Origin: Brevipalpus yothersi
Taxonomy: Eukaryota; Arthropoda; Arachnida; Trombidiformes; Tenuipalpidae
Direction: 5' to 3'
Assembly: GCA_003956705.1 (NCBI GenBank)
Contig: QZCP01000246.1
Location: 161,078-225,077, forward strand
Length of the DNA stretch: 64,000 bases
Notes under the pieces: model-generated
What the model saw: only the letters and a program-made list of their open reading frames with translations
The model's database searches: none
Told to the model about the DNA's origin: nothing
Translations under genes and position numbers: made by a program
Part shown: one piece after another, positions 22,203-33,625 of the stretch
Position numbering within the stretch: the first letter of the stretch is position 1
How the letters are laid out: every line of letters starts with the position of its first letter

Positions 22203-24239
22203 GTGAAACCTTCACGGCCAAAATCTATTCCAGTTGGCGCCAACTTAACATTTCGCTTCTTGAGTGCGTAATCTATTACCCATTCATTTTCTTCGACCTG
22301 ATGGATACGAGAAAATTGATTAAGTTTGAATATTATGCATGAATCAGGTTCAAAGGTATTGAACTTAGAAAATAGTAAAAATTTGGCTATGATAGTGATT
22401 TGAAATGATGGTCTCATCGACTCTGGTGGGCGTGAAATTAATGACTGACTTATATCAAGTACTGCCTATTCAGCAGCATGACCTATCCTCTGATCAAAAA
22501 TCATTGTAAGAAGTCAAGTTAGTAGTTAGGAAGATAATTTTTCGAAGAATATAACTCACCATTATAGAACACGTTGAATAAACCAGATAGCCGCCAGTCT
22601 TGGAATCAGCGTCCAGACAGTCGATAGCTTTAAGAATTAACTCTTTCTGTAATTTGCTACATCGTAGAATGTCTTTCTCATCCTAGAAAATTGAATTAAA
22701 AATTTAATTTGAGTTATCAATTATATACAAATAGGCTTGAACTCTCACCTTCATAGTTTTGACGGCACTATCTTTCGATATGACTCCAGTACCACTGCAA
22801 GGAGCGTCAAGAAGAACACGATCGAAACCTTTCGTGATTGAAGGTAGTTTCCTACCATCATAACTACATAGAATACAATTATTGACCCCTAATCGATGAA
22901 TATTAGCCTTGGTTGCTTTTGCACGATCTTTATTAACATCATTTGCGATGAGGATTCCAGTGTTTTTCATTATAGCGGCAATGTGAGTAGTTTTTCCACC
23001 AGGAGCAGAACACATGTCTAGAATTTTTTCACCCTCATGAGGTGCTAGAGCCATTACTGGGAGCAATGATGCAGCTCCCTGAAGCATATAATGTCCTGCC
23101 AAATATTCTGGGGTAGCTCCAATTGGAACCTGGGAATCATAGATCACGAGTCCAACTCTTGACCATTTACCGATTGGATCTAAATTAACTCCACGATTAA
23201 TGAGAGCTTGGGCAAGATCTTTTCGACGAGTTTTCAGGGTATTGGTACGAATGGTGATCGGTCTTTGAGCCTCACTAGATTCTATAAACTCCAAAAGCTC
23301 TTGAGGTTTAAACAATTCCATGAATTTATCGAGGAGGAATTCATTATAGTCGTAAAGAGAACATAGATCGTGCTTGAGAACGGATAGATAATCTTTTCTT
23401 GTTTTATCAGGTTGTCTGCGTTTTGCAAAGTCAGCCAATACAAAAAGTACATCATTAATTCTCTCTTTAAAGGAGCCTAGTTGAGGAGGTGAAATTTTAT
23501 CTTTATCTTGTTCCTCATCAAGAGAAGGTAATTGAAAATCAGTTCCTTCTCCTTTGGTGGTTTCTTCAAGTTCTTTTTCAGCATCCTCATCCATCAATTT
23601 CTGTTTCTTCAGCAATGCTTTCGAGGCTTTCTCGATAGGCAGTTCATCATCATCATCATCACTATCACCACTTTCATTGGAAAATGATTCTGGAAATTCT
23701 TGCTGAATTATCTGTATATTGTTGGCTTTGGGATCTCCATGATCACTCTCGTCATCATCGGCAGCAGCAAAAGGATCTTGATCATCTGATTCCTCATCTG
23801 TATCAGAGGCTGGTTTTGATGGCTTTCTTTTCCGTTTGGCAGAATTTTTTGACTTTTTCTTCTCTTTTTTGGATGATTTCAGAACAGTCTGATCTTCATT
23901 ATCACTAGAAGGTTTCTTAACACCTGAACTTTCACCTCCATCTTCATCGGAATCGGCAAACAATTGTAATTTTTGTGGAGATTCAGAATCTCTCTTCTCC
24001 TGATGATTATCATCAGCCTCTTGAACAGGCCCCGAACTGTACAACTTTTTACTTTTCTTTGACGATTGTTTGGCTTTAATTGCTTTCTTGATATTAGATA
24101 ATTCTTCTTTCAATTTTTTACTCGCTGGTTTAACACCTCCATTGGAAACGGGAAAAGGAAACGATGGATCTCCTTGTCTCTTGAGATGTCTTGGCTTTTT
24201 CTTCACCTTCTTCTCGTCAAACTTTGCCTTACGACCCAT
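21942..24239 (-). CDS. NOP2: NOP2/NSUN1 rRNA (cytosine-C5)-methyltransferase
   Basis: Exons 24239-22749, 22682-22560, 22297-22200 and 22128-21942 join in phase for 632 aa. The start chosen is ATG GGT CGT AAG (MGRKAKF), giving the basic N-terminus typical of nucleolar NOP2; a GTG two codons upstream is not needed. The N-terminal 230 residues are Lys- and Asp/Glu-rich. The NOL1/NOP2/Sun domain follows: SAM motif MCSAPGGKTTH near residue 408, DAPCSGTG near 477, and the second catalytic Cys in YLVYSTCSI near 535, then the family sequence EENEWVIDYALKKRNVKL. The C-terminus ends in acidic SDDESDESDE. It methylates a cytosine in large-subunit rRNA during 60S assembly. Pieces of its 3' end are duplicated elsewhere in this window. 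Confidence 0.95.
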
Positions 24240-25025
24240 GATCACCTATTAAATTACACAATATGCACAATATTTTAAATAACTTTCAAATAATCAATAG
24301 ATTAACCAAACATACATTTACAGACAAAAATTGTAACAACAATCAAAACCATGTGCTTAAGGCATGCAAAAAGATTAAAGATCAAAGCAGCGCCACGCAT
24401 CAAGTCAACGAAACAAGATTGAAACTTTTTTTTGTTGAACATTTTGAACGATAATTTTTCCAAGAATTTATCGAGTTGATAGTTTATTGAAATTTTAATA
24501 ATAGTGTACAAGAACAAAGAACTTCAGTTAAAAAAATGGTTGAAGTTGTATTCCTGATTGATGGAAAGTGTATGCTGGCTTATAGTGCTTGCTTTCGAAT
24601 GATTCTACCGACGTGTTGGTGAAAGTTACAACTTTTGGCTTAACTTATTGTTCAATATTCGTTTTCAATGAGAAGCGATTATGAAGAAAATCGTGATCAA
24701 GCAAATCAAGGAATTTGAGAATATCCCCTTTCATCTAAGAAGTTGTATTGTATTCTTGTGATTTTATTCCGGGTTTCGACTCATACAATCATGATCTATC
24801 GGAGTGGTCGATGAGAATATATTCCTTTCGCCTATCGTTGAATTACTTTCGATCATCATCAAGTCTCCACGACAGGTGAATTGAATAAAAATCAATCGAA
24901 AGTAGAGATGAATTTCTCTAGAATCCCTTGAATAGTTTTCTTGATCGTCCCAAGACTGGTAGCTGCATAATAATTTGTTTGGATAAAGATATAATATTTG
25001 ATTGGACCAATAAGTATCAGATAAT
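24240..25025. other. Divergent promoter interval between NOP2 and a small membrane-protein gene
   Basis: This interval of 786 bp lies between the NOP2 start (-) and the small membrane-protein start (+). It is AT-rich, and no conserved element or repeat was recognised. A shared bidirectional promoter is possible but unproven. Confidence 0.45.
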
Positions 25026-25451
25026 ATGAACGAAAGTGAAACTGATCTAAATATAACAGAATTTGAATATTCCGAATTTTTATCCCAAAACGCAACAACA
25101 GAAGAGCCTTTCAGTAATGCAACTGATGGCTTAAAAAAAATAGTACTCATAGTCATAAGTTGCTGCCTACTCATGGGATTTATTGGATTTTTATATGTTA
25201 AATATATGGCACCGCGTTTATCGAGTAAGTGAATTGACAATTTCAATTGACAAGTGATCAGTTCAACTCAATAATTGTTAACCTTTTTTTCTGGTTCTAT
25301 TTTACCATCTTTGGGTTTGAAATTAGGCTCATTGCAAGGGCTCAATCGAAGATTATCTTTGTCAGAAAGAGGAAAAGGCTCTACACCTTCATTAACGGAA
25401 GCCTCAACTGATGATAAAATTTCCGAACAAGATGATACAAGTAAAAATTGA
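25026..25451 (+). CDS. Small single-pass membrane protein, unknown family
   Basis: Exons 25026-25224 and 25327-25451 join across a 102-bp intron (GTAAGT...GAAATTAG) in phase 1, giving 107 aa. The N-terminal 36 residues are acidic with three potential N-glycosylation sites (NIT, NAT, NAT) and no signal peptide. One hydrophobic helix follows at about 39-60 (IVLIVISCCLLMGFIGFLY), then a short basic flank and a Ser/Asp-rich tail ending in SKN. The topology suggests a type III single-pass protein with a short glycosylated ectodomain. An AATAAA at 25508-25513 may be its polyadenylation signal. No family is recognised. Intron phase and overall plan resemble the neighbour at 25533-26012, which converges on it with 81 bp between stops. 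Confidence 0.6.
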
Positions 25452-25532
25452 AATATTAATTGTAACGTTAATTGTGTATTAGATGTTGTTGTTCGTTCAC
25501 TTGTTGGAATAAAATTTTTTCCAATCATTTTA

Positions 25533-26012
25533 CTAATTTTGAGCTTGTTGAGGCCAAGTGAAGTTACTTTTTGCTTTATAAGATTCCTTTTTTGATATCA
25601 TGACTGGACCTTGGGTGTTTGTACTCCTTTCAGATGGAATAGGAGCGGCAAGAGATACACTTCCTCTTGATGCTCTTCCTGAACACAGAAATAAATGAAT
25701 GTCATGATTCGAAAAAAACTCAGGAAATTAATCAGACACAAATTGAATTAACTTACTTCTTCCTTTCAACAATGAATATGAGCCGACCATGAGGGTCATA
25801 ACTACTGCAATGAAGGCGAATGTAGCTGCAAAAAATAACATTGGTAACATCATGACGAGGACATTATGAGTCTGTCTTTCCTCTGTATAAGGAAAAGCAA
25901 TCAAAGATTTGGTTGGTGATGAATTGGTTGCATGATGTTCGGTGCTCATAGTACTGGTCACATCGTCGATGGTTGAGCTTTCATTACCCAGCTCGATTTC
26001 GGTCGAGGACAT
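25533..26012 (-). CDS. Small single-pass membrane protein, unknown family
   Basis: Exons 26012-25757 and 25678-25533 join in phase 1 (donor GTAAGT, acceptor TGTTCAG) for 133 aa. The N-terminal 50 residues are Ser/Thr-rich and acidic with Asn-Ser-Ser sites. A hydrophobic helix at about 53-75 (VLVMMLPMLFFAATFAFIAV) is followed by a basic patch (KGRRASRG) and a polar tail ending in PQQAQN. No cleavable signal is apparent, so a single-pass protein with the N-terminus outside is inferred. The spliced frame remains open over 49 codons of exon 2, which supports the gene. The family is not recognised, and it may be a fast-evolving relative of the convergent gene at 25026-25451. Confidence 0.6.
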
Positions 26013-26471
26013 GGTTCAAAAAAGAGTAGAATGAGGAAGGATAGAAAGATTGAAGGTAGAGCGAAATGAGTGATTAAATTAAGTTAAAATTTGAGATGAT
26101 GAGAGGAAAAAAATCAAGATGGATAGGATTCTATTCCATTATTGTAAACACATCTTGGCCATTTGATGTGGAAAATTTAATCGATTCACTGTATGAGATG
26201 AATATCAAATAAAATCAAAATGAGTAAACTAAAGCCATAATTCGAGTGGAATATAAAAAAAATGATGTAGATGGTCCGGATAAAATTGCATTAGTCTGAG
26301 AGAGAATTTCTATCTCAAACTTATATTCTTCTCATCAGACTAGAAGAAGACTTGGCAAAAGCAACGTGAAAATTAAGAATCAAAATATTCTGCACTCGCA
26401 ATGATCATTCAAATTGAGCTTGAGTACATGAATTCTTGAATAATCAATGGATACAGAGATTAAATTCATAT
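26013..26471. other. Intergenic, nothing recognised
   Basis: This AT-rich spacer lies between the start of the small membrane-protein gene and the 3' end of NUDT19. No frame, tract or RNA gene could be supported. Confidence 0.5.
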
Positions 26472-28152
26472 TTAAAGCATTGATTGCACTGAATGCATAA
26501 CTGATGAATCAGTTATTGGTGAAAGATGACCACAGGAAAGTTTACGATTGCACACACAATTACTGATTGGACCGGTTAACTCTATTCGATTCATATTTTT
26601 CGATTTACTTCTCATTTCTTGCAGAGTTTGAGGATAATCAGGAACTGGTTTAAGACCAACTAAATCGGGTTCTGCAGGATATAAATCATCTCCAGGCAAA
26701 GATGATATTGCACCATCAGAGTAAGTTGCAATCACAGGCATCCATCGTTCGATGCCGTGTTTTTCTCTCTTCCTTGCAAATTCTTGAATACTATTGAAGC
26801 TGTTCAGATTGTCAATTCGTGCCAGTTCATATACTTGGGGAGGAGCGAGAAAAACTCCTTCTTGCTTATGATCCTTCAATATTTCCTTTGGTGTACACCA
26901 CTAGAAAGAGAGAGAAAAAGAAATTTTGATGAGATAGAATGAAGAGAAATGATCGATCAGATGTGAAAATTCAAAATATTTTCATGAAATTCTGATGATG
27001 ATGATGATGTTTCTTTTCAACTCGTTCTTCTTCCCACACTAATGTTTCTAGAAATGACTAGCGATGCAAATCTTTTTCAAGATTCAAAAACGTGTGTAGC
27101 CCACTTTTTATTGACGTCTGGAAAGTACCTGGTTGGTGATGATTGCTGGATGAGCTATTGTGAACCTGACATATCATTTTGATGAAAAAGTTGCCATCTT
27201 GATGCATTCACCATTAAGCTATCCATTTTTGTCGCTTGTAGACTTCATTATCGAAACTAAATGATCCGAGGTTTGAGTGTACTTACCTTCAAATTTGTCA
27301 CCTCAGTATTGTCAACCACAACTTCAGGCTGCTTGTCAAGACAGCAGAGGTAAAACATTGTATCAAATCGTTTATGACCAACAGATATAGGTGTTAACCA
27401 ATCCCACCACTCATACAAAGACCAGATATCGGGACAAAGATTGAGCTCTGAGCATAGTTCCAAGAAGGCCGATCCATTGTGTCGAGTCTTATTTCTCCAT
27501 GCACTGAGATCAATGTCCGTATTGACAATGGTTGCATCCGATTTATTTATTACATTTCCATTCAATTTTCTCAAAATTGGAACACCTGGAGTGAGAAAAT
27601 TTTCATGATCAAAAATTCCCTAATTAAACTTACTGATCGCATATGTAGGCCATCCATGAGCCCAAACTTACCTGCTTCCTCGAAAGTCTCTCGAATTGCA
27701 GCGATTCGCAAAGCAATCTCTGGAATCAGATAATCTTTGCTCAATTCTCCTGACTCTAGGGCATCTTTAACCAATAAAGGTAACTCAAGAAGTGGAGGTC
27801 GAGGTCCGGAGACACGTGATCGAATGTCTCTGGTTAATTCATCTCTACTGATACCAAACCGGTGGAAAATATCCCACCATTTGGGAGAAAAATCTGATAC
27901 CTCTATTTGTCCACCAGGAAATACATATGCTGATGCCATAAATGAGGACAAATTGCTTCGTTTAACCATCAGTACACGATAATCAGTTTTGTATAAATTT
28001 TTGGATGCCTTGATGCTTTGCTTATCAGCCGCTTGAACCACTCTACTTGTCACCATTAAATTTTGAGCCAAATCAGGGCCAACTTTTTGAGCTATCGAAG
28101 CTCTTGCGACCATAATCAGGGTTGATGCTTCTTTCCATGGATTTGTCGTCAT
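26472..28152 (-). CDS. NUDT19: NUDT19-type Nudix hydrolase
   Basis: Three exons, 28152-27672, 27585-27287 and 26900-26472, join in phase for 402 aa (human NUDT19 is about 375). The protein opens with a short basic segment, then a beta strand (YRVLMVKRS), the hallmark YVFPGGQIE, and after an insertion of roughly 80 residues the Nudix core RETFEEAGKFG/V. A long insertion inside the Nudix box is characteristic of NUDT19/RP2p. The segment LYEWWDWLTPISVGHKRFDT is also typical. Mammalian NUDT19 is a peroxisomal CoA diphosphatase; here the C-terminus ends in SML, only a weak PTS1-like tripeptide, so peroxisomal import is uncertain. Intron 2 is 386 bp with a (GAT)n run near 26995. Confidence 0.9.
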
Positions 28153-31128
28153 TATGATTAAACTTTTATGTCAACTCACGCAAATTAAGAATGAAGAGTA
28201 TACAATCAATCAATAGACAACCACGTTCATGGATATACAGCAATAACTATTTGGAAACAAGTGAACACAAAACAAGGTGAATTAGTGATCATTTAAGTAA
28301 ACTTATCACCATTTATTCGAAGATTTATGTCCAATAAATTCTTTTCTCCGCCAACAATCCAAACAAGAATCAATATTCAAAAGAAATACATCAATTCAAA
28401 GCTTTATGACACATCAAATGATTTATATCGTCATGAAGATTGAGATAAACAAACTTTCACCAAACAATATTGCCAGATATTGAAACTTTCCACCAGTTGA
28501 ACATTACGTTATATATTCATTCAAATCTCTTTCGTTTTTAAACTAAACTTTTTCTCTCACCACAATAATTCCTGTTGATACCCACTAATTCCAACACTTT
28601 CACTGGGATAAACAAGTGAATAATTTGTCAAAATGAATTTCTTACCTTTCACTCTAGACAACCAGATGTACACATACACTGAACAAAAATACGGAAGAGA
28701 AATGAGAGTTAAAAAAGATGATGATTAAGATGTTGCTGGCGGAGAGAGAAGAGAGAGAGAAGAGAGAGCGATATAAGCTTGAAAGAACTTGTTCGGTATT
28801 GAGGCCAGTGAGAATAGTGGAAGTTTTGTCTCACTGTCGAACTGATCTGAACAGATCTGAACAGATCTGAACAGATCTGAACAGATTGATGGGAATGATA
28901 AAGCGCAACTAACACAAGTTTCTTCAACTTTTATTGCAATTCTTGTACGAATAAACTCATATTGGCCTAACTGCGAACAATTTTTCTCTCTCTTTCCAGA
29001 GCTGAGACACACAAAAAATGCTTTTGTATGACCTTTGACATGTTTGAAGAAAGAGAGTGAGAGAGAGAGGGAGTAGAGAAGAGGGACACTTTTCAATGAA
29101 ATTATCACCTTGAAGGTGATAATCTTTTGAGATATGTAAAAATATTTATTTTCGACTAATTTTCTTTATTATTTTACTTAATCTCTCTCTCTTTCTCTCT
29201 CTCTTTCTCTTTCTCTTTTGCTTCGATATGCTGCAATCCGATCGAAATCTAGTGTTTCATGGATTGATGATTTGATAAGAATTTTTTTCGTGTCCTGAAA
29301 GTTTCTAATAGGCTTGTCTAACTGATCAAAGTTTAAAAGGTAAACGTTTTTTAATCATTTCATCTACGGTTATTGAGAAAAAATAGTGGAAAGTGAACAC
29401 AAATTTTTCTCTTGAATTAGGTATCTATTTTGAATAATCTTTTCTTAGCGCATATTTTCGATTATCATATAGTTGTGCATGATTCATGAATCGATTCATT
29501 TTGGAGTGAAAATACATTCAATATAATACTCACACACACATCAACAAGTGGAACTGAATTGAGTTTCACTGATGCAATCGTCACTACCATGCATGCTCAT
29601 GGTAAGCATACATTACCAATTCGATCGATGATTCCGTAAGCATGTTGATTGTTTACGGTCTACCATGAACGCCAATAATTTCGTAGGCCAGCAAAATATT
29701 TTGACAACCGGATTATCAATCGTTTCATTTTTTTCCCTATCAGCCACACACACACACCTCTACTACCACTTCCACAATCATGCAATGGAATCATTCATTT
29801 GATCCAATTGATTCTTCCTTGAACTGACAACTATTGACCTCATCGAGAGTATCGAAAACGGACCAGAAAGAAAGAGAAGTAATCTACATATTCGAGAAAA
29901 AGGAAGCCTTCATGATGATGAGCCAGTAAATGATGATGATGTTGTGTTGGTTGTTAGAAAATGAGATTAATTTCGCTTCCATCGAAAGTTTACATCATGC
30001 CAACTTATAATACGATTTGTAACCGAGGCAACATTAATCTTTTATAGTTTATTATAGAAGCTACCGGAATTATTATTATCTCTTATATAACTCATTTCGT
30101 ACGAATTTCATGAGAATGAATTGTCAGCCAAGATTGGTCATTCACGGGTCTACAATAAAATTTTAATCAGCCACTATATGAATGTCTGAGTTTCCGTTGG
30201 TGTCACGCGACTAACAGCATTTCACCAGTTAAATGAATTTCAAATGAATTGCGCAATATTCCGTTCTGTCACTCATCATGTAGGACAGAAAAAATCGTTG
30301 AACTCGATGAAGAACTACAATTTTATAGTGGAACGATTCTCATCCATCTCGATCAGGGAAGAATTGTATTACGAAAGAATATTCCGAATTTTCATGACCC
30401 CTCTTCATCATCCAATCAATTGGATTATAACTAGTTGATCCCAATATATTGTTCAATAATTGTTCAGCGAGATTGACCGTCAAAGAATAAACGAAAGGAA
30501 ACATATTTGAAAAAAAATTTCCCAACCAACAAAATGATGAAAATTGTTTGCAAAGGACAAAAGAATCAATCTTCAACTTATCTGATTAAGTTTATTTTTT
30601 TGGCTTGATTGTGATAATTTTTCCAATTTTACAATCTAAATCGCTGTTGTGAAAAAAAATGTCCCTGAAAAATTTTCGTTATTTTGTAAAATTTTTATAG
30701 CTATCAAGCTCCTCAGTCTCAAGTGCATTGGCGTATCAACTGGTCCAGAATAGGATTAATAAATGATTCATGGTGGAAAGATTTAGCACTTTTTTATCAT
30801 ATGGAATAATTTTTTGCATGATGTTTATGAATGTTGTTTATATTTGGAACCGGTCGCTTTGAACGGGACAAAGATAGCCTCAAAACAGACTGGTTTGATA
30901 CGTTGGGTTGAAGATCGATTGCATGGCTACTTTTGTATGCCAGTAAATTCTAAAAAAAGATACACTTCCTCGTCTTCATTTACCTTCGTTATTTAGCTCA
31001 ACTAATTGGACCAAAATATTCTAGTAGAAAAATATAGTTTGAACCATCGAAAAGTTTTCGACAACGGGCTCACGTGTCTACAACTACTGTGTTTGTTGTG
31101 ATAGATAGATCGAGATTGACCTCAAAAC
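28153..31128. other. Intergenic, 3 kb
   Basis: It holds the 5' flank of NUDT19 (-) and of the SDR gene (+), which diverge. It includes a 10-bp tandem repeat (28841-28889), purine/pyrimidine tracts near 28740-28768, 29050-29075 and 29180-29218, and a short (CA) run near 29748. Small frames such as 30814-30996 (+) have no recognisable feature. No RNA gene was identified. Confidence 0.5.
28841..28889. repeat. 10-bp tandem repeat, unit ACAGATCTGA
   Basis: About 4.8 head-to-tail copies of a decamer are present: one variant (ACTGATCTGA), three perfect copies, and a partial one. Each unit contains the palindrome AGATCT within near-palindromic CAGATCTG. It lies about 690 bp upstream of the NUDT19 start. 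Confidence 0.9.
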
Positions 31129-32208
31129 GTGGCAATGGCCAAGATTACACCTAAAATGAGGTCAAGACTCAATTTGATAGGTGAAATATTTGCCCTCATC
31201 GGTGCTGTTCTAGTGATTTATGTCAAGTCTCTGATAGATCTTGTCATTGGAAAGAGAGAAAAAGATCTTCGAGGTCTTGTCGCTCTAGTGACCGGTGCTG
31301 GACATGGACTTGGACGTGAACTTGCTTTAGAATTAGCCCATCAAGGGTGTAAAGTGGCTCTGTTGGACATAAATCAGGCCAATTGTGATGGTGTCCAGAG
31401 AGAAATAAAAGGGATCAGAGGAATAGCTCGAAGTTATAAGTGTGATGTAACCAACAAAGAAGCGATTGACAAAGTTTTTCGAACGGTACAAAATGATCTC
31501 GGTAAAGTTGATATTTTGGTAAATAATGCTGGTATTACTCATTGTCGACCGTATGCTCAACTAACGGAAACACAGATAGTCAAAACATTTCAAGTAAACA
31601 CTTTCTCACATTTTTGGACCATTCAAGCATCTCTGTCCGGTATGCTTGAAAAAGGTTCCGGTCATATTGTGGCCATTTCCTCTATCGCCGGGCTACTAGG
31701 AACCGCTAATTGTGTGGACTATTGTGCATCAAAATTTGCCGTTGTCGGCCTGATGGAATCGTTGGAAAAGGAAATCCACCAAAATGGGCGATTCGAGGAC
31801 ATACATTTCACCACAATCTGTCCTCTGATCATGAGCACGGGAATGTTTCAATTTCCAAAGACAAGATTTTCATCAATTTTTCCAATATGTACAGCATCCT
31901 ACGCAGCAAAGCAAGTGGTGAAGGCAATAAAACGAAATGATTCTCGTATCACTATTCCTAGATCAGCTATGCTGTTCCATAGGCTTGCAGCGTAAGTTAC
32001 TTATTTTTTCTATTTCAGTCAACTCAAATTCCAACTACCGATGAACACACACACGCGCTCATAGAATCAGCCTTGCTAAATATTTACAAAACATTATCAA
32101 ATGACCACATTGTTTGCTTTTCCGGTTGAATTTTACAGGATTGTTCCCACCGAAGCCGCCAGTAAACTGCAAGCTTGGTTTGATTATGGTGTCGAGTCTC
32201 ACAATTGA
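31129..32208 (+). CDS. SDR16C-type short-chain dehydrogenase (retinol/17-beta-HSD-like)
   Basis: Exons 31129-31991 and 32139-32208 join across a 147-bp intron in phase 2 (GTAAGT...TTTACAG), for 310 aa. An N-terminal hydrophobic segment at about residues 17-38 is the membrane or lipid-droplet anchor typical of SDR16C proteins. The Rossmann fold shows TGAGHGLG (cofactor loop), an Asp at the end of beta 2 (LLDIN) that favours NAD, and NNAG. The catalytic set is Asn in VNTFSHFW, Ser in AISSIAG, and Tyr-Lys in YCASK. Closest families are RDH10, SDR16C5 and HSD17B11/13, which oxidise retinol or steroids. The second exon encodes only 23 residues. A polyadenylation signal AATAAA lies at 32262-32267, 54 bp past the stop. 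Confidence 0.9.
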
Positions 32209-32551
32209 AAAGTGATCACAAGATTCTGATGCCATCTCATTGCCGCCTTGTAACGTCCTTCAATAAATCATGCTCTCATTTCCTAGCGAATTTTCTCACC
32301 AAAAAGAGCCAAATATCATGGTGATGATGATCGTGAAATGAATTCTTTGTTTAAGTTTGTCTAGCAGGGAAACGTTTCAAAAAAATATCCTCCCTTTCCA
32401 AAATAACGAACATGATAATGGAGCAATTCCGACAACGTTGAAACCTCTGAACATCCGGCAATTAATCACCAAAGTTTCCGTTTCCATCATCGATTACTGG
32501 CACGTAACGAAACAGCCCACATACCGCCTACCCGACAGCAGCAGCAGAGTG

Positions 32552-32618
<67 letters not shown>

Positions 32619-32676
32619 AACGTAGATCTAAAGTGGACTCAAGTCGTGGCTGAGGTGGTCCAGTGGAATGAATCTC

Positions 32677-32733
<57 letters not shown>

Positions 32734-33625
32734 GTCCTCATGTAACAAAGGATGATATCATGAGCCATTGAGCCAACGCAAGTGAAGGCCAATGATGCCC
32801 GAGAGCGCTTCCGCTAAATTGTGATCATTCATTCATTTTAGGTTACACATCCTCCATTCATTGATAGAGTGTGTGTGTGAGAGAGAGAGAAAGAATATTG
32901 AGTCTCAGTTGATAGGAGCTGCCAAGTGGACACCATTGCTTTAGGCATCCAATCGATATGGTATTTCATTATCAGCCTCCGATTTTGATAATGATTAAAA
33001 AACGCTCGAGTGGCCTGAGGTTGGAATGCGTATGTGTGTGTGTCCAGTGAATGAAAGTCGTGATTTGTGATCATACATGGTGGTTTAGGTAGGATGGTTT
33101 GAATTGCTTTTCTCTTCCCTCATTTTAGCTCATCCGAAAAGAAAAATTAATGGACACAAAGTTGGTTAGATTTTTGTAATGTAAATAAAATTTATGTTTT
33201 CATTCATCTTGCGAATTATTTGAATACTCGGAATTCTGAGGTGGGGAAGAGACAAAAAAAATTCACAATCAATAAAGAAGATAATAACAATAACTAAGTT
33301 TTTCACCAGTTGGCAATCAGAAATGATTCGTTTCGAATTTCTTTCGTTTTCACAGTGTATAATCAATATGTATAGGAGTGAAATTCATTTTTGTATATAT
33401 ATATATTTATAATTTATAATTTATAATCTAAATAATAATTATAATAAAACTAAATTTGAGTTTCCAAATAAATTACAAGATGTATTCATAGAACCATTTT
33501 CTTTTGCTTTTGGTGACCAGTTTGTGCATTACAAACAGTGATGAACAGTCCTTCAAAACGATATGCTTTTTTTCAATAGATAGAGGGATGGTTGAGATGG
33601 ATGGTTGGCTGAATCGGAAGGAAGA
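32209..33625. other. Intergenic with facing (GA)n and (CT)n tracts
   Basis: The 3' flanks of the SDR gene (+) and SPRED (-) converge here. It contains the paired purine and pyrimidine tracts at 32554-32730 (listed separately) and an AT-rich patch with (TA)n at about 33395-33450. Open frames across the tracts are artefacts. Confidence 0.6.
32554..32730. repeat. (AG)n then (CT)n, inverted microsatellite pair
   Basis: A 64-bp (AG)n tract (32554-32617) is followed by a 61-bp unique spacer and a 52-bp (CT)n tract (32679-32730). On one strand the two arms are complementary, so the region is an inverted repeat with about 52 bp of potential stem. Confidence 0.95.

Noticed and set aside
24764..25246. 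160-codon minus-strand frame
   Set aside because: Antisense to the small membrane-protein gene, whose spliced frame has glycosylation sites, a membrane helix and matching exon phases; the minus frame has none.
30814..30996. 60-codon plus-strand frame upstream of the SDR gene
   Set aside because: Considered as an upstream SDR exon, but the SDR start already has the family membrane anchor and no donor links them in frame.
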